Of a stretch of 64,000 bases of DNA, positions 1 through 11,238 are shown in pieces. The DNA is taken from positions 5,828,001 to 5,892,000 of the forward strand of contig OY744468.1 in assembly GCA_963556145.1 (NCBI GenBank), in the 5' to 3' direction. The number at the start of each line of letters is the position of its first letter. Position 1 is the first letter of the stretch. This DNA is from Hygrocybe punicea (lineage: Eukaryota > Basidiomycota > Agaricomycetes > Agaricales > Hygrophoraceae). The translations under genes were made by a program, and so were the position numbers. Below the pieces are notes generated by a model. That model was not told where the DNA came from, did not search any database, and saw only the letters and a program-made list of their open reading frames with translations.

Positions 1-1105
1 CTCTCTCGTCCGCTCGCTCGTTTCCTTCGACTCCTTCATGACCTGGTATCCATCTCACGGTGAGTTCCATGTTTCTATGCTTGCGCCTTGTCATCGCCAG
101 TCTCTTGTGTACGATATCAAAGATATGATGCGATGGCGCTGGTTTTATCAGTTCTAGAGCCCGGATTGCTGCCTGGTTGTCCGTGTATATCGATGCGGTT
201 GTGACGCTATGCTCTTCCCTCAGTAGTTCTATTCCTAGAATCATTCCGACACCCTCCCCTTCGTATACCCCGTGCTTCTTCGTTGAGCCCAGCCTAGTCG
301 CTTTGCTCTTCCATCTTCGCCTTCCTCTCTTGTGTAGCGTCGCCGCCGCCCCTATCCCTCCGTTTATACCTGAGCCGTCTGTAAATATCTTCACGTCTGC
401 GTCGTCAGTCCTTTCATCTTCTATTGCTTTCTCCTTCGTGTCCCTGATGACTGTCTTTGCCTCAAATTCCCATTTAGTTCCTTGTCGTACGTTTTGAATC
501 GTCTCCATCTTCTCTGGCTTGATGTCGTATGTCCAGATGAGATCGTGTAATGGTGTAGGGTGTTTCTTCACGCGTCGTGCCCTTGCGTTTTTGACGGCTT
601 TTCTGAGAGGGTGCGCCGGGGGTAGTGTCGCGAGTCGTACTGCAGCCCGTTGCCGTACTTTGTCTATTAATAGGTGCATCGGTAGGACGTCTGCGTGTAC
701 ATTCAGTACGTCTGTTGCTGTCGTCGATAATCCTCCTGTAATCATCATCGTTGCCTTTCGCTGGATCGATGCCAGTTTCCTGATGATGGCTTTCCCTTTA
801 TCCGCTCTGCTCTCTTCCACCCTTGGTCTTCGTTTCTGCGGGGTAAGGAACACTTCAGCTGCATACAGCATTCTCGGCACTGCGATAGCCATGTATAATT
901 GTCGAATGTACTTAGCTGCTATACCACCCGCTACCCTTGACAGCCGTTTGAATTGTAGTATCCAGTCTTGTCCCTTCTTGATTGCCGCGGCTCCTTGTTC
1001 ATGCCATCGTAGTTCCCGGTCAATCGTAACTCCTAGCAATTTTACGTTTGTCTTCGATGGTATCACTATATCGTCGATGGTGATGGGACTTCTTTCGATC
1101 GGAAT

Positions 1106-2018
1106 TAGTGTTGCCGTAGTTTGGTTCCGAACCTAGCCGAACCCGGTTCAAACCCCGAACCGAACCCTAAGTTCGGTCTAAGTTCAGCCAAGTGCTGAAC
1201 CGGACCGCGGGTTCAGTTCCGGGTTTCGAGGCCTGCCGGATTTCCTGAACGGCTCCAAACCGCGTTCAAACCGCGAACGCGGATATTTTTAAGGTATTGA
1301 TTTCATTTGTTTTTCGTATTTCTTTACTTACTATTTCGTGTTAAACGGCATCATGTGACCGGCCGTGACCTTTCACGCAACACAGCAACTTCAACGCAGG
1401 TTGAACACAACACAAATTGTGTTGTGTTCAAAGGTAAGTTTCCATTTTTTTCTTAACTTTACTAATGTTATTTGCGGCAGGCAACTCGACTGCGACCACA
1501 TCGCAACCACATTGGCACAAGATGAATGCCAATGCCAACGCAATGCCAACAGATGCGGGGCAGCCGCAACACCACCACCACCACCACCACCAGCGGCGGC
1601 AATGGCAATGGCAAAGGCAACGGCAACCAGGCAACGACAACGGCAACGGCCAGCAGCAGCAGCAACAGCGGAAGCAGCAGCGCCAGCAGCAACGGCGACG
1701 GCAGCAGCAGCAGCGCCAGCAGCGGCAGCAACGGCAGCAGTGACAGCGGCGGCAGCAGCAGCGCCGGATGGCTCCCCCGCAGCCCAACTACCTCGCGAAG
1801 TGTAGCGCCGTATCGATTGATACGTGCCTGCCATTCGCGAGGAGAACGGAGCTCATGGGGTGAGCCCACCTTGGTCCGGGGTTCAGACCGAACGCGGAGA
1901 AACGGTTCAATGCCGTCCGGGTCCAGGTTTGGCCATGCGCCAAACCGGACCCGAAGTTCAGTTCGCGGTTCCGCCAAAAAGGGTCGGAACCGGACCGAAC
2001 TGAACTTCGGCAACACTA
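1106..2018. mobile_element. Non-autonomous hAT-type transposon, copy 1 (913 bp)
   Basis: The ends are TAGTGTTGCCG at 1106 and its inverse CGGCAACACTA ending at 2018. They are flanked by an exact 8-bp duplication ATCGGAAT (1098-1105 and 2019-2026), which is diagnostic of hAT transposition. Subterminal regions carry many GGTTC/GAACC motifs. The interior has a 31-bp palindrome, a 47-bp intron-like segment and a CAG/CAA-rich tract. No transposase is present. It is inserted in the RT of a LINE. A second copy with the same ends and internal plan lies at 48929-50200. Confidence 0.93.
1401..1480 (+). other. Palindrome plus intron-like segment in hAT copy 1
   Basis: Positions 1401-1415 and 1417-1431 form perfect 15-bp inverted arms around one base. 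Two bases later a GTAAGT donor begins a segment ending in GCGGCAG (1434-1480, 47 bp, with a CTAAT branch-like site). Copy 2 has the same arrangement at 49231-49312, with a 47-bp segment and a palindrome of different sequence but intact pairing. Whether this is transcribed and spliced is inference. Confidence 0.7.
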
Positions 2019-4311
2019 ATCGGAATGCGTTTCCTCGGATTGTTCGGGTCAACTCGTTTTCGTCGCGACAGGTCCAGTAGTTGGAATTTCTCCATTCCAA
2101 ATTCGCAGTTGTGTTCTCTCGCCCATTGGAAGACTCCCCCCTCTCGTCTCATTATGTCTTGTATTCCCGCGTGTGTCTCGTTGAAGTTTTCCCCTACCTT
2201 TATAATGTTGGAGTCGTCGATGTATATTATGCCGAATTCCCCTCTTTTTTCGTTCATCGTGTCGAGCTGGCTTGAGTTGTATATTATGTAGCATATCTGT
2301 GAGAATGGGTCTCCTTGGTCCAGCCCGTTGTCAATATCAAATGGCGTAGAGGTGAAGTCATCGAATGTAAGTACTGTACGTCGTTTCTCCAATCGCCGCT
2401 CCATCCATTCCGTGATTTCAACCGGTATGCCTCGCATTTTCATATCGTGCATTAGCCAATCGATCGCCATACTGGGGAAATCCCCTTTCATGTCCAGCGA
2501 GAGTAGTGAAGCTACTTTACCTTTCCTCCACGCGTCCTTCACTATTTTGACGAGGTATAGTAGGGCATCAGTCGCACTTCGTCCTGGCCTCCCGCCAAAG
2601 TGACACGGCGGGATCATGCCTGCCTTTTCGCACATGCATATGACGTCCTCCGTTACACATGCGTTCAGGAGCCTTGCGTACCCGTTTGACAGCACTACGG
2701 GTCTCCATGCTCCTGGCACTGCATAATTCGATTTCCCTGGCTTTTTGAGTACCGGCGTTTCCGTTGCCGCCCACTGTTCTGGGTATATCTTGAGTGTGAA
2801 CGTAGCCCGGAATATTGGGCCCAGGAATGGCACTATCATTTCACAAGCCTGTATGAAGACCACATTGGGGATTGTGCCCGTCTTTGTTGCTTTTTTGGGT
2901 TTCATTCTTCAGATTGCCCGGTGTATCTGTTCATTGGTGATTAGCTCGAAATCCCACGCGGGTGGGGGGTATTCTGGCTGGGCTGGGACTGAAGTTGTCA
3001 GCGGTTTAGCAGGGAAGAACGTTTCATAGAACCATTTGCTTTTCTCCTCATTGCTTACTGCCTCCCTTGTTTCACCAGTGGTTGCGCTTGTCTCTCGAAG
3101 TGTCGGGATCCTCGCCCTTCCTCCATCGGACGCCGGTCCCGTTACCAATCGGCTCACCATCCACATGCTTGATTTGCTTATGCCCTCTAGCCACTCGACC
3201 CAGTGTTTTGTCTTAGTCCGCCTGATTTGTTCAGCGTATGCATTCCTCGCTTTCCGGTATTCTTCGTGCACGGGGTGGTTATGGTTCTCGCGATGTCTGT
3301 ATGCTTTCTTTCCTAGGCTCCTCACTCTCGTCCTCACAGCCATTAGTTCTTCATTCCACCACCGCTTGCTATACGGGGACGGTTTGGTTGTTGGGATTAC
3401 ATTCGCTATTGCGTGTTGTATTGCATTGTTGAGGTCGGCTAGAGCCTGGTGAAATTTTTCGACGTTTTCGATTTCGCTTGGTCCCTCTATTCCCGCCAGT
3501 TTCTCCCCCAGTACTTCCTGGAATTTTGTCCAATTGGCTTCCTCGTATTTGGGCCTTGGCTTGAATCTGGACCCGCGTACCGTGATGTCGAGCGTATACG
3601 TTATTGGGAAGTGGTCTGATTTCACCGGCCTGTCCTCGGGCCGTGTATCGCAGGTTATGAATCGGTCTAGGAGCGTGTCAGTGCAGAATATGTTATCTAC
3701 TCTTGTCATGTTGCCGGTCGCCAGCGCTTGTAGTGTCGGAATCCCTTCCGGCAGTGCCATTCGCATGTTATGTCGCCCAATGAGTTCCAATAGTGTTGTG
3801 GCTGCTTCTAGATTGGTCATAGTGAATAGGTGGGCGTTTCTTTCCTCGTCCCATAGCGGATGATGTCGGTTGAAGTCCCCCGCCCATATGTATTGGACTG
3901 GTCTGGCGGGTGCGTTCTGTGCCGCCTGACTGTTCATATATTCTCCTAGCTTTGTCAGGGTGTCGTCGTTGGTGCAGTCGACGTACGCATTAATGATTCA
4001 TATAGTACCGAATGGCCCGACGATCTGGACCGCGGTGAGATCGGTGGCTGGTATAATTATGGGTGACCATGTATTGGAGTCGATTAGTTTGCTGACGAGT
4101 ATTACTGATCTTGTCGGGTTGGTGCTGTGTGTGTCGTGATGACGGGGGGGGTATATTACGGTGTAGTATCCATTGGCCCTTGTGAGGCCTTTGAAGTCGA
4201 AGTAGGGCTCTTGTATTAGTACGAACGCGTGTTCTTTCTTTACGGCCTCGAGCATATCCAGCTGGGCTATTAGCGACTTATTTACATTTTGTTGCCATAT
4301 GGATATCTGCT

Positions 4312-6327
4312 TCATGCGTATAGGTCCTCGATTGACTGCGCGGATGGCGTTTCCTGTCTACGTTGGCTCGGTGGCTCTGTATCCGCTGCATTCGTGAGTA
4401 TTTGTCTCGCTGGCGGGGTGATGATGTACGTTGGACCCGTCAGTGGTTCGTCTCCCCATCCTCCTGGCGTGGACGTCGGCCCCGGTTGTGTTCCCCATAT
4501 GATGTCCAGGGTCTGTTGTGATGTCCTACCGCTACCCTGTCCTCCCTGACTTGCGCCGTTTTGCATTGACATCGTTCGGAAGCCCGCTCCCCTTGTAAAT
4601 CCATGTCCCGCGTCTTGACTTTGTGCTATCTTGGGGCCGCCTCGACCTATACTCCATCCTTGTCTGTTTCAGGTTTCTATGTTGTATCCGCCTTTTGCGC
4701 TGTCGTGTGCGCCTCCTTCCCATGGTCGCTGTTCCTGTCTCCGTCCATCATTTCTCCACGCTTGGTCAAAGTTGCCCGCTCGGGCGCCGTTCTCATCTGC
4801 ACGTCCCCATGTCCTGGGCTCGTTTGTTGGAAATAGCCTATACTTCGCCTCTGTGTTGTACTCACTCATTTTCTTTACTCTTTCCTGGAATACCCTGCAG
4901 TTCCGGTCCACTGCACCGTGTCCCGTTTCTTTGCAGTTGGCGCATTTGAGGGGTGTTTCTCCTTCCACTCCGCAGCTGCGGTCGGATGTGCGGTGCATTC
5001 CGGCACATCTCGCGCATACGTCATGTATCGATTTGCACTCTTTTGCAATGTGTCCGAAGCCTTGACATCTCATGCATCGACGTGGCTCTTGTAGTAGCTT
5101 CCTAGTCCAGCATTGTTTCCCTTCGATGTACACTCCGTATTCCAGAATGTGATTTGCGGTTTCCCGCGACGCAAGACCCAGTATGAGGAACGCGTATCGC
5201 TGCCCTTCCGCACGCAGGTGTGCAGGTTTTAGCCATCTCGCTTCGCATATTGACATTTTCGGCAGTGCGCTATCTTGTTCGATTTTTTCGAGGGCCGCTT
5301 GTCTCTCTGGGTCGAGTGTTGTAGGGACGTATTCCACTACTACCTGGCATAGCCCTGCCATCATCACGGATGCCCCACCGAATTGGGATATGAATTCTTT
5401 CATAACGTCAGTCCTGCGCATGTATCGTGCTGCTTCCGCGGTATTCAATGAGTATATAATCGTGCCCGCCTGGGTCCGCCGTGCTCCGACGAATGTCATA
5501 CCATCTGGCTTGTCCGCTGCCATAATTCCCATCATATCTCGTGCGAGCTTGGCTTTCTCGACCAGTTCTCTCTCAGTTAACGTTCCGAGGGTATCGTTCG
5601 CAGATTTCGGGTCTTTCTTGACTATAATCTGTCTGTTGACGATGTCCCCTCTTGAGATGGATGCTGCATGTTCTGGGGGTATTGGTATGTGCATCCTGGC
5701 AGCATTGGCGTATGAAGTTGGCATTCCGTTTCTGTTGTCGGGTTCCCGTGTTTCCCCGTCTTGGGCCGTCTGGAGTTGTAACGCTACTGCTTTTGCCTCC
5801 TCTAGGCTCAATGTGATGCGGTCGACGTCCGCGTGCAGCTCCTCCATAGTTTTGGTTAGTGATACCGCTGAGTTCCTTATCTCCTGCTCGCATGCTCCCA
5901 TTTTGTCTTGTGTTTGCCCTATGCTTTCCGTAATTTGCGCTATCTTTGAGAAGACGGGATCCTCCAGTTTGTTGCATATTGTCTCCCCAATGTTCCCTGC
6001 TATCTCTTCTGTTCGGATGCTTTCCAGCACGAAGGCTACCGCTCTCAGGACGTTCGTGCACGATCTCGGCATTCTGGTCATTGCAGCCGCCACTCTAAGT
6101 ATGGCGATCGCTAGGGTCTGTGGAGTTACGGGCTCTCCGTTGACGATGTATGCCTCGCGTTCGAGTAATGTTTTTCCGTCCTCTGCATTGTGAACGTCTG
6201 AAGATATGCTGCTTTCCTTGATTATTTCTGTTCTCGTAGGTCTCTTTGTCATATCCGTACTGTCCATGTTTTCTGTTTGTCGTATTTGGCTTGGTGTTAG
6301 AGTACCTGCCTTGCCTTTTGGTGGCAT
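4312..6327 (-). pseudogene. LINE ORF1, nucleic-acid-binding protein with zinc knuckles
   Basis: The frame from 6327 to 4312 would encode about 671 residues. It is broken by one in-frame TGA at 4671-4669, after which the same frame stays open to 4312. Residues about 415-477 hold three cysteine motifs: a classic CX2CX4HX4C knuckle followed by two related CX2C...H...C motifs, as in ORF1 of Tad-type LINEs. The N-terminal half is rich in charged helical sequence. Known role of the family: binding the element RNA for retrotransposition. The TGA sits where CGA would read Arg, so it looks like a C-to-T mutation. The last codons overlap the ORF2 start in an ATGA arrangement (4315-4312). Confidence 0.85.
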
Positions 6328-6564
6328 TTCTCTCGGGATCTACAGGATTTTGTTTCGTTTGTCTCATGTATGTGTCCTCACAGTACGATGTATAGTGTTC
6401 CCCAATGAAATAGTAGCTCGTGTGCTCTATATTTTCCGTGTTTTGTGCACCGGCCACCACTCGTTCCGTCTGGGGTCCCAGTCGGGGTGCCGCGTGGTAG
6501 CTAGTCAAGAGAGTCCCCTTATATGGCATTGATGTTAGATCACTCACCGTCTGATAGGTTTCAG

Positions 6565-9500
6565 CCCGAGTCAAGAGTTGGTCCAAGAACAAGGGCGACC
6601 AGCCTTTCATACCGGATCAGTTGGAATGGGAAGGCAACGTTGTCGAATATGTCAATTTTGTCCATGCAAAGACCCGAGTACATGGGAATGCATCAAAGGG
6701 CACCGTCCCTCAGCCTCTCAATAAGCGTATTCCCCTCCTTGGCCCTCGGTTTGTCCCTCCGCCATATCTTTATCATCAAAAGTGTCAAGGGGCACCCAAC
6801 ATTGATCCTGTCATTGCTCACCTCAAGCCGTTGAATGTAATCCACCCATTCTACTTCCCTGAACTAACATGCTGTCCTCGCTGTGCTTCTGATGACGTGC
6901 ACTGGGACGGGTGGAATGCGAAAGGATCCTGAGATGTTCATGGTGTTAATGAAGAAGAGTTTGCTCTTGGGTTTCAGTTGCGGTGTAAGACATGCCAGGC
7001 TGATGGGCAGTTTTGTGTTTCCACGACGAATACTCTTTTCTGGGAAAAATGGGAGCACTGGCAAATTCCACGTACTTAGCAATATGGTTACAACATTGGC
7101 ACAAGCTTACTATTTGCGTTCCAGGAGGTATTCCACACTTCTTCAAACGATGTGCCGTGACCCGTGAACTATTTGACTTCATCATTGAGTTGCGGCCTTC
7201 AGAGACTTCTGCGGGATTGGCGACACATATAAAGCGTATGTCATTTCCATAATCTTGATTTTAGTGCTAAAAATTTGTTGAGAATAGAGTTCCACTTACT
7301 CGAACATCGCAAACTATTTCTTGAATACCTTCAAGCCTTTCAGTCATGCCAACAAACACCACTGCAACCTCTTTTGCTCAAGCCATTCCGAGTCCATGGA
7401 TCAGATGATGATGCACAAAATACTGGATATGTGTACAGTAACAAGTCAATTAGCGAAGACATGATCAGTGAGGTTTACCTAGAGTATAGCCAACGTACCC
7501 GAGAACAGGAGTCCGATGATTATGTACGTTCCTTGACAGGTATGCACTGCCTCACACCATCTTACTAGTAGTCGAGCCTGACAAAAGTCATCAGCGGTTA
7601 GTCTGTCACTGGATCATACATTCCGATGTGCTTTAAAAGCTTCTGTCGCAAACTCGAAAAAGATCCGGATAAACCCCCTCAAATGCCTGCTTGATATTGT
7701 CAACGAAGGTAATGAGATTGTAGCTTGGGTAGGTTGACCGTGAACCACTCACCGCAACAAAAACTGATGTGCCATTTTGCACCCACAGCGGTATTGCCAA
7801 AGCCAGGCCAATGCAGAGATCAGGGAAGTCTTAACTGGTCTGAAAAAGAGATGTGAAGTTACAGGTGAACCTTATCCTGAAATTGTTGTTGCTGACAATT
7901 GTTGCCATGTTCGTGGTGAAATCACTCGATGTCTCCCTGGGGTAGATGTAGTGCTGGATGTGTATCACTTTATGAAGAGGTATGCAAAGTTTTCGAACAC
8001 AATATATCGGGCTCACCTCAATTCCAGGTACCTCAGATACCTTAGTGGTGGAGCAAAAAATGCCTATCGGAAGAGTGTTGCAAATGATATCGTTGATGCA
8101 ATCTTGAAGACACGAGCATCTAGAAAAAATCCAGCTACATATTGGTCAAAAGATGAGCAAGCAAGGAAACTACAGCTGGCATATGAGAAGTATGCGGAGA
8201 AGGGTATATGGTCACCAGCAGCATCTAAGGTGCGTCTCGCTTGAACACTGAGTAATTTTGAACTAAAATATCAATCAGGTTCACAAAGATCAAATGGATC
8301 ATGTACGAAAAGGATGCTTAGCTCGGCGGAGAGATGACATACCATGCGATGGTAGTCGAATCGAAGGTTCTCACAAAGGCCGGAATAGTCTTCAGCATGC
8401 TTACACGAGCGGTATTGTCATGTTCTCTGCGCTAAGCCATGACTTTGTCCTCCGACACAATATCCGGATTGCCAGCGCAGGCCGTTATCGCCCACCATCT
8501 GCCTTCATCTCATCAATCTATGAATCTCATCACACTCGGCTTGCAAATTTCACTGCTCACCTGTGGAACTCGTTGATTGAGAAGCGCCGATCCATATCTG
8601 CAAATCTCCAGCCTCTCCCAACATTACCAGATGTGAAGAGTGATGAAAAATTTGGTGTGATTGATTCCACATATGCGGCCACCTATGGAGGTTTGTTTGA
8701 GCCCAAGAAAGAGGAGGAAGACAAAGATTTCTTTGATTTATCTAATGTTGATGATGAAGTGACCTTTGACGACGATATCCAGGATCTAGGAATCGAGCAA
8801 AAGCAAGAGGGGGCAACAGAGTCGATCGAATCTGTTGATGCCGAAGTGACTACCAGAGGACAGGATTCCACACCTGCAAAACGAAGAGCATCATCAGTAC
8901 TTGGTGATGCAACACCGCATAAGAGAGGGAGGATGGAACTTAGTCCAGAGGTGAAGGTGAGTCCTTATCTGATGCCTCATGCCGAACACTCACCAATCAA
9001 ATCATGACATGTAGAGGATTCCAACAGATCTTCCACCGGTCTTCCAGAATTTCTTCCTGCGGCGCATGTCACCATTGAAGGAACCCTCGTTGAAAGCTTC
9101 GGTTCCAGGTTCCACATCATCATTGCCCATGGCAGTCCCTTCTCACCTCATACGACCTCTCCCACTTCCTGCAGCGCCTGATGGTGCAAAGCTAACACGC
9201 TCAGAGCAATTCTTCTCTTTGGCAACAAATCTTGATGTTCGGGCTCTTAAAATCGCAACAGGACATGAATTCCATCTTTTTATGGACCTCCGTGCAGAAT
9301 ACAAATGGGTTACCTACAGCATGACCAGCACCTGCTGGATTCGCGCTACCAATGAGTACAATAACCGTCTCCAGCAAGCCGGGCACCTAGACACTGTCCT
9401 CAAGAATCCTCGGGCTTTGATGGACAAACTTGCCGAAATCGAACTTGTCATTGCAGATCGGATTCTCAAGAATAACTACAATGGTATGTGTGTATATAAT

Positions 9501-10104
9501 AACATCTATTTCATGATCTAAGTTGCCTACATGTTCAATAGCGAGATCTAGTGGTACGGAGACGTTCTGGAAACTTCATTGTGGGGTAGTTGCACTAGTG
9601 AAAGATGATGGGCCGGGACGACTTAAGGTATATCTTGAATGATTATCCCATTTTAACACTCATTTTATTCCTTAGCGAAAACCTGCAACATGTGCACGTT
9701 GTCGAACGATAATGTTCCCTGGCCCCAGTGGATCCCCGGAGAACCACCGGAGAGGTGTTTGTGCTGACAGAGTGCAGTCGACTTCAAAAACCGGCAAGCA
9801 GCTACCTGAATGGCCCCAGCCTACTGGCATATTCATTTCCGGCACTCAGTTCATCCCAATCGAGTTCCTGAAAGCTCTCGCGATCATCTATGAAAAATTC
9901 GTCATCGAAAAAGCAAAGCCTTCCGACATACCTGCTGAGTATGAGGCATTTGCACGTATGCTTGCCCGATGCACTGTCATCTTGCCAAACCAAATCCCAG
10001 CTTTCAAATTATTCAATTTGCAGATGCCGTTCACGCCCAAGGAGCTCCTGGTGACCATTGAAGGTGCTGACTATCTGCGTCTCGATGCACTCCGCAATGA
10101 GTGA
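6565..10104 (+). pseudogene. DDE-transposase-like gene of an Agaricomycete family, nine exons, one TGA
   Basis: Exons inferred: 6565-7071, 7125-7235, 7288-7539, 7595-7728, 7789-8229, 8279-8956, 9015-9483, 9542-9627 and 9676-10104. Introns are 48-60 bp with GT-AG ends and all join in frame. The N-terminal part has paired cysteines (CCPRC and CKTC). The central part has an RNase H-like set: D in SLDHTF, D in VADNCCH and E in SRIEGSHKG. The C-terminus has another cysteine cluster (CARC...C) before the TGA stop at 10102-10104. I recognise the protein as a repeated fungal family resembling transposases but cannot name the superfamily. One in-frame TGA at 6930-6932 follows KGS. The 5' end begins with an acceptor at 6564, so upstream exons are probably removed by the LINE insertion. 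Confidence 0.75.
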
Positions 10105-11238
10105 TTCCGAGCAGATGAAGACTGGAGGTTCAACACCTCCATGCACCCTGATATATACGCCGTTCATCCGTCACCAAACCTCAATTGCTCGGGAGCAACT
10201 CCATCTTTTCATTTTCTTCCCCCCCAGGCCTAGCATTTCACATTGATTGTATTATACTGGTAGCTGCCTTTTTGTATCTATCCATCATCAATTTATGAGT
10301 TACCGTGGCCTTTCCAACTTCTGTTTACTCTTCACACAGCTTCTGGTCGATGTCCCTGCCTATGGCCTTGCTCTCGTCACCAAAACTGCCGTTTTGCACT
10401 CTTGCACGTGAGACCTTTTAGGTCTCGAAGGTCGGCGGAGTCTCAAAAAAGGTCTCGGAGTCGGAAAATGGAGAACCCTTCGTATCTCCTTGTTGCCCTA
10501 ATCGACTCTGCTCGAGTTGCACGTGTCGATTAGCCAGCTGGGACATGAACTTGTTTGGAAGGATTCAACTTCGCGGCTAATCGACTCTGCTTAAGTGGAG
10601 CACGAGGGATAGCAAAAAATCGGAGCTTGTTCTTCCGGCTTGAAGCCAGGAGAGAAACAAGTCCATAAGGTAGATATTTTGGAGTACATTTGTGCCGTAC
10701 AATCGGTGCATCAACCAAAATACAAGAGTGCACTAGAGGAGGGTGGCGGGTGAAAAAGAGAATAAAAAATAATCCTCTACTCCTGGTGAGCCAAAGTGGT
10801 AAGTACGGCTCACAGAAAAAGAGGGATACGCTACCTGGGTGAACCAATGCGGTAAGAGAAAGGAGGGTGAGACAAACTCCTGTTTCTCCGCGCAAGTCTG
10901 GGTTCACCCGAAGGGTAGGGTTACGCTTTGTCAGAAAGGAGGTACGCCTGCGTGAGGGAATTACGCCATAGAACGGGATACGGCGAAATCGCATGTAGCA
11001 GAAAAGCTCTCATCTATTAGACTTGAGTAAAATTATTTTTTAAACTCGAAAAGATATGTGACAAGGAAATTTTGGCGGCGTATAATGACCGAGTCTAAAA
11101 ATACTTTTAGGACTCGGAACACCTCCAGCTCCAATATCCGTCAAGACACTTTGTAAAGTCAAAAATCAACTTACTGCCATATTAAAATGATATTTACATT
11201 ACAATATGCACAGCTGGCATCAAACGAAGGTTGGAATA
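10105..11238. other. Intergenic, possible small degenerate repeat
   Basis: No convincing gene. There is a palindrome GAGACCT-TTT-AGGTCTC near 10410 and a related imperfect one near 11090-11117 (CCGAGTCTAAAA ... TTTTAGGACTCGG). The similar sequence of the two suggests the ends of a small degenerate element between about 10400 and 11120. A 154-codon minus frame at 10530-10994 has no recognisable domain and is not called. Confidence 0.3.

Larger units (their letters stand above)
1..4315 (-). pseudogene. LINE ORF2: endonuclease-RT-RNase H, interrupted
   Basis: Reading leftward from ATG 4315, the APE-type endonuclease shows QNVNKS, QEPYFD, GDFN and SDHFPIT. The reverse transcriptase shows SLDMKGDFPS, GLDQGDP and the catalytic YIDD. 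The RNase H domain, on the far side of the insertion (about 400-1), shows FTDGSG, the E in YEGEG, and YTDNQAA. In-frame TGA codons lie at 4000-3998 and 2908-2906. The frame then meets a hAT insertion (1106-2018). Removing it with one 8-bp target copy continues the same frame, which stays open to the window edge. The stop codons and the insertion make this copy non-functional. The C-terminus is outside the window. Confidence 0.9.
1..6525 (-). mobile_element. LINE (non-LTR retrotransposon, Tad/I-like), 3' end beyond window
   Basis: A two-ORF LINE lies on the minus strand. ORF1 (6327 to 4312) carries zinc knuckles. ORF2 (4315 through the left edge) carries an endonuclease, a reverse transcriptase and an RNase H domain, the order typical of Tad- and I-type elements. 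The 5' end is placed near 6525 because the transposase-like gene to its right starts with an apparent intron acceptor at 6564. This end is approximate and no target duplication could be defined. The element is interrupted by a hAT-type insertion at 1106-2018 and carries three in-frame TGA codons, so this copy is inactive. Confidence 0.9.

Noticed and set aside
1526..2100. Long frames on both strands through the CAG/CAA tract (plus 1526-2080, minus 1468-2100 and others)
   Set aside because: Every frame of a trinucleotide-rich tract is open. The frames cross the hAT border into the LINE and have no conserved domain. Only the short conserved start after the intron-like segment is reported, as a hypothesis.
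177..6193. Plus-strand frames such as 519-1136 and 5183-6193
   Set aside because: They lie antisense to LINE domains with clear catalytic motifs and have no motifs of their own.
10530..10994. A 154-codon minus frame
   Set aside because: No recognisable domain and it overlaps the region with palindromic borders. Too weak to call.
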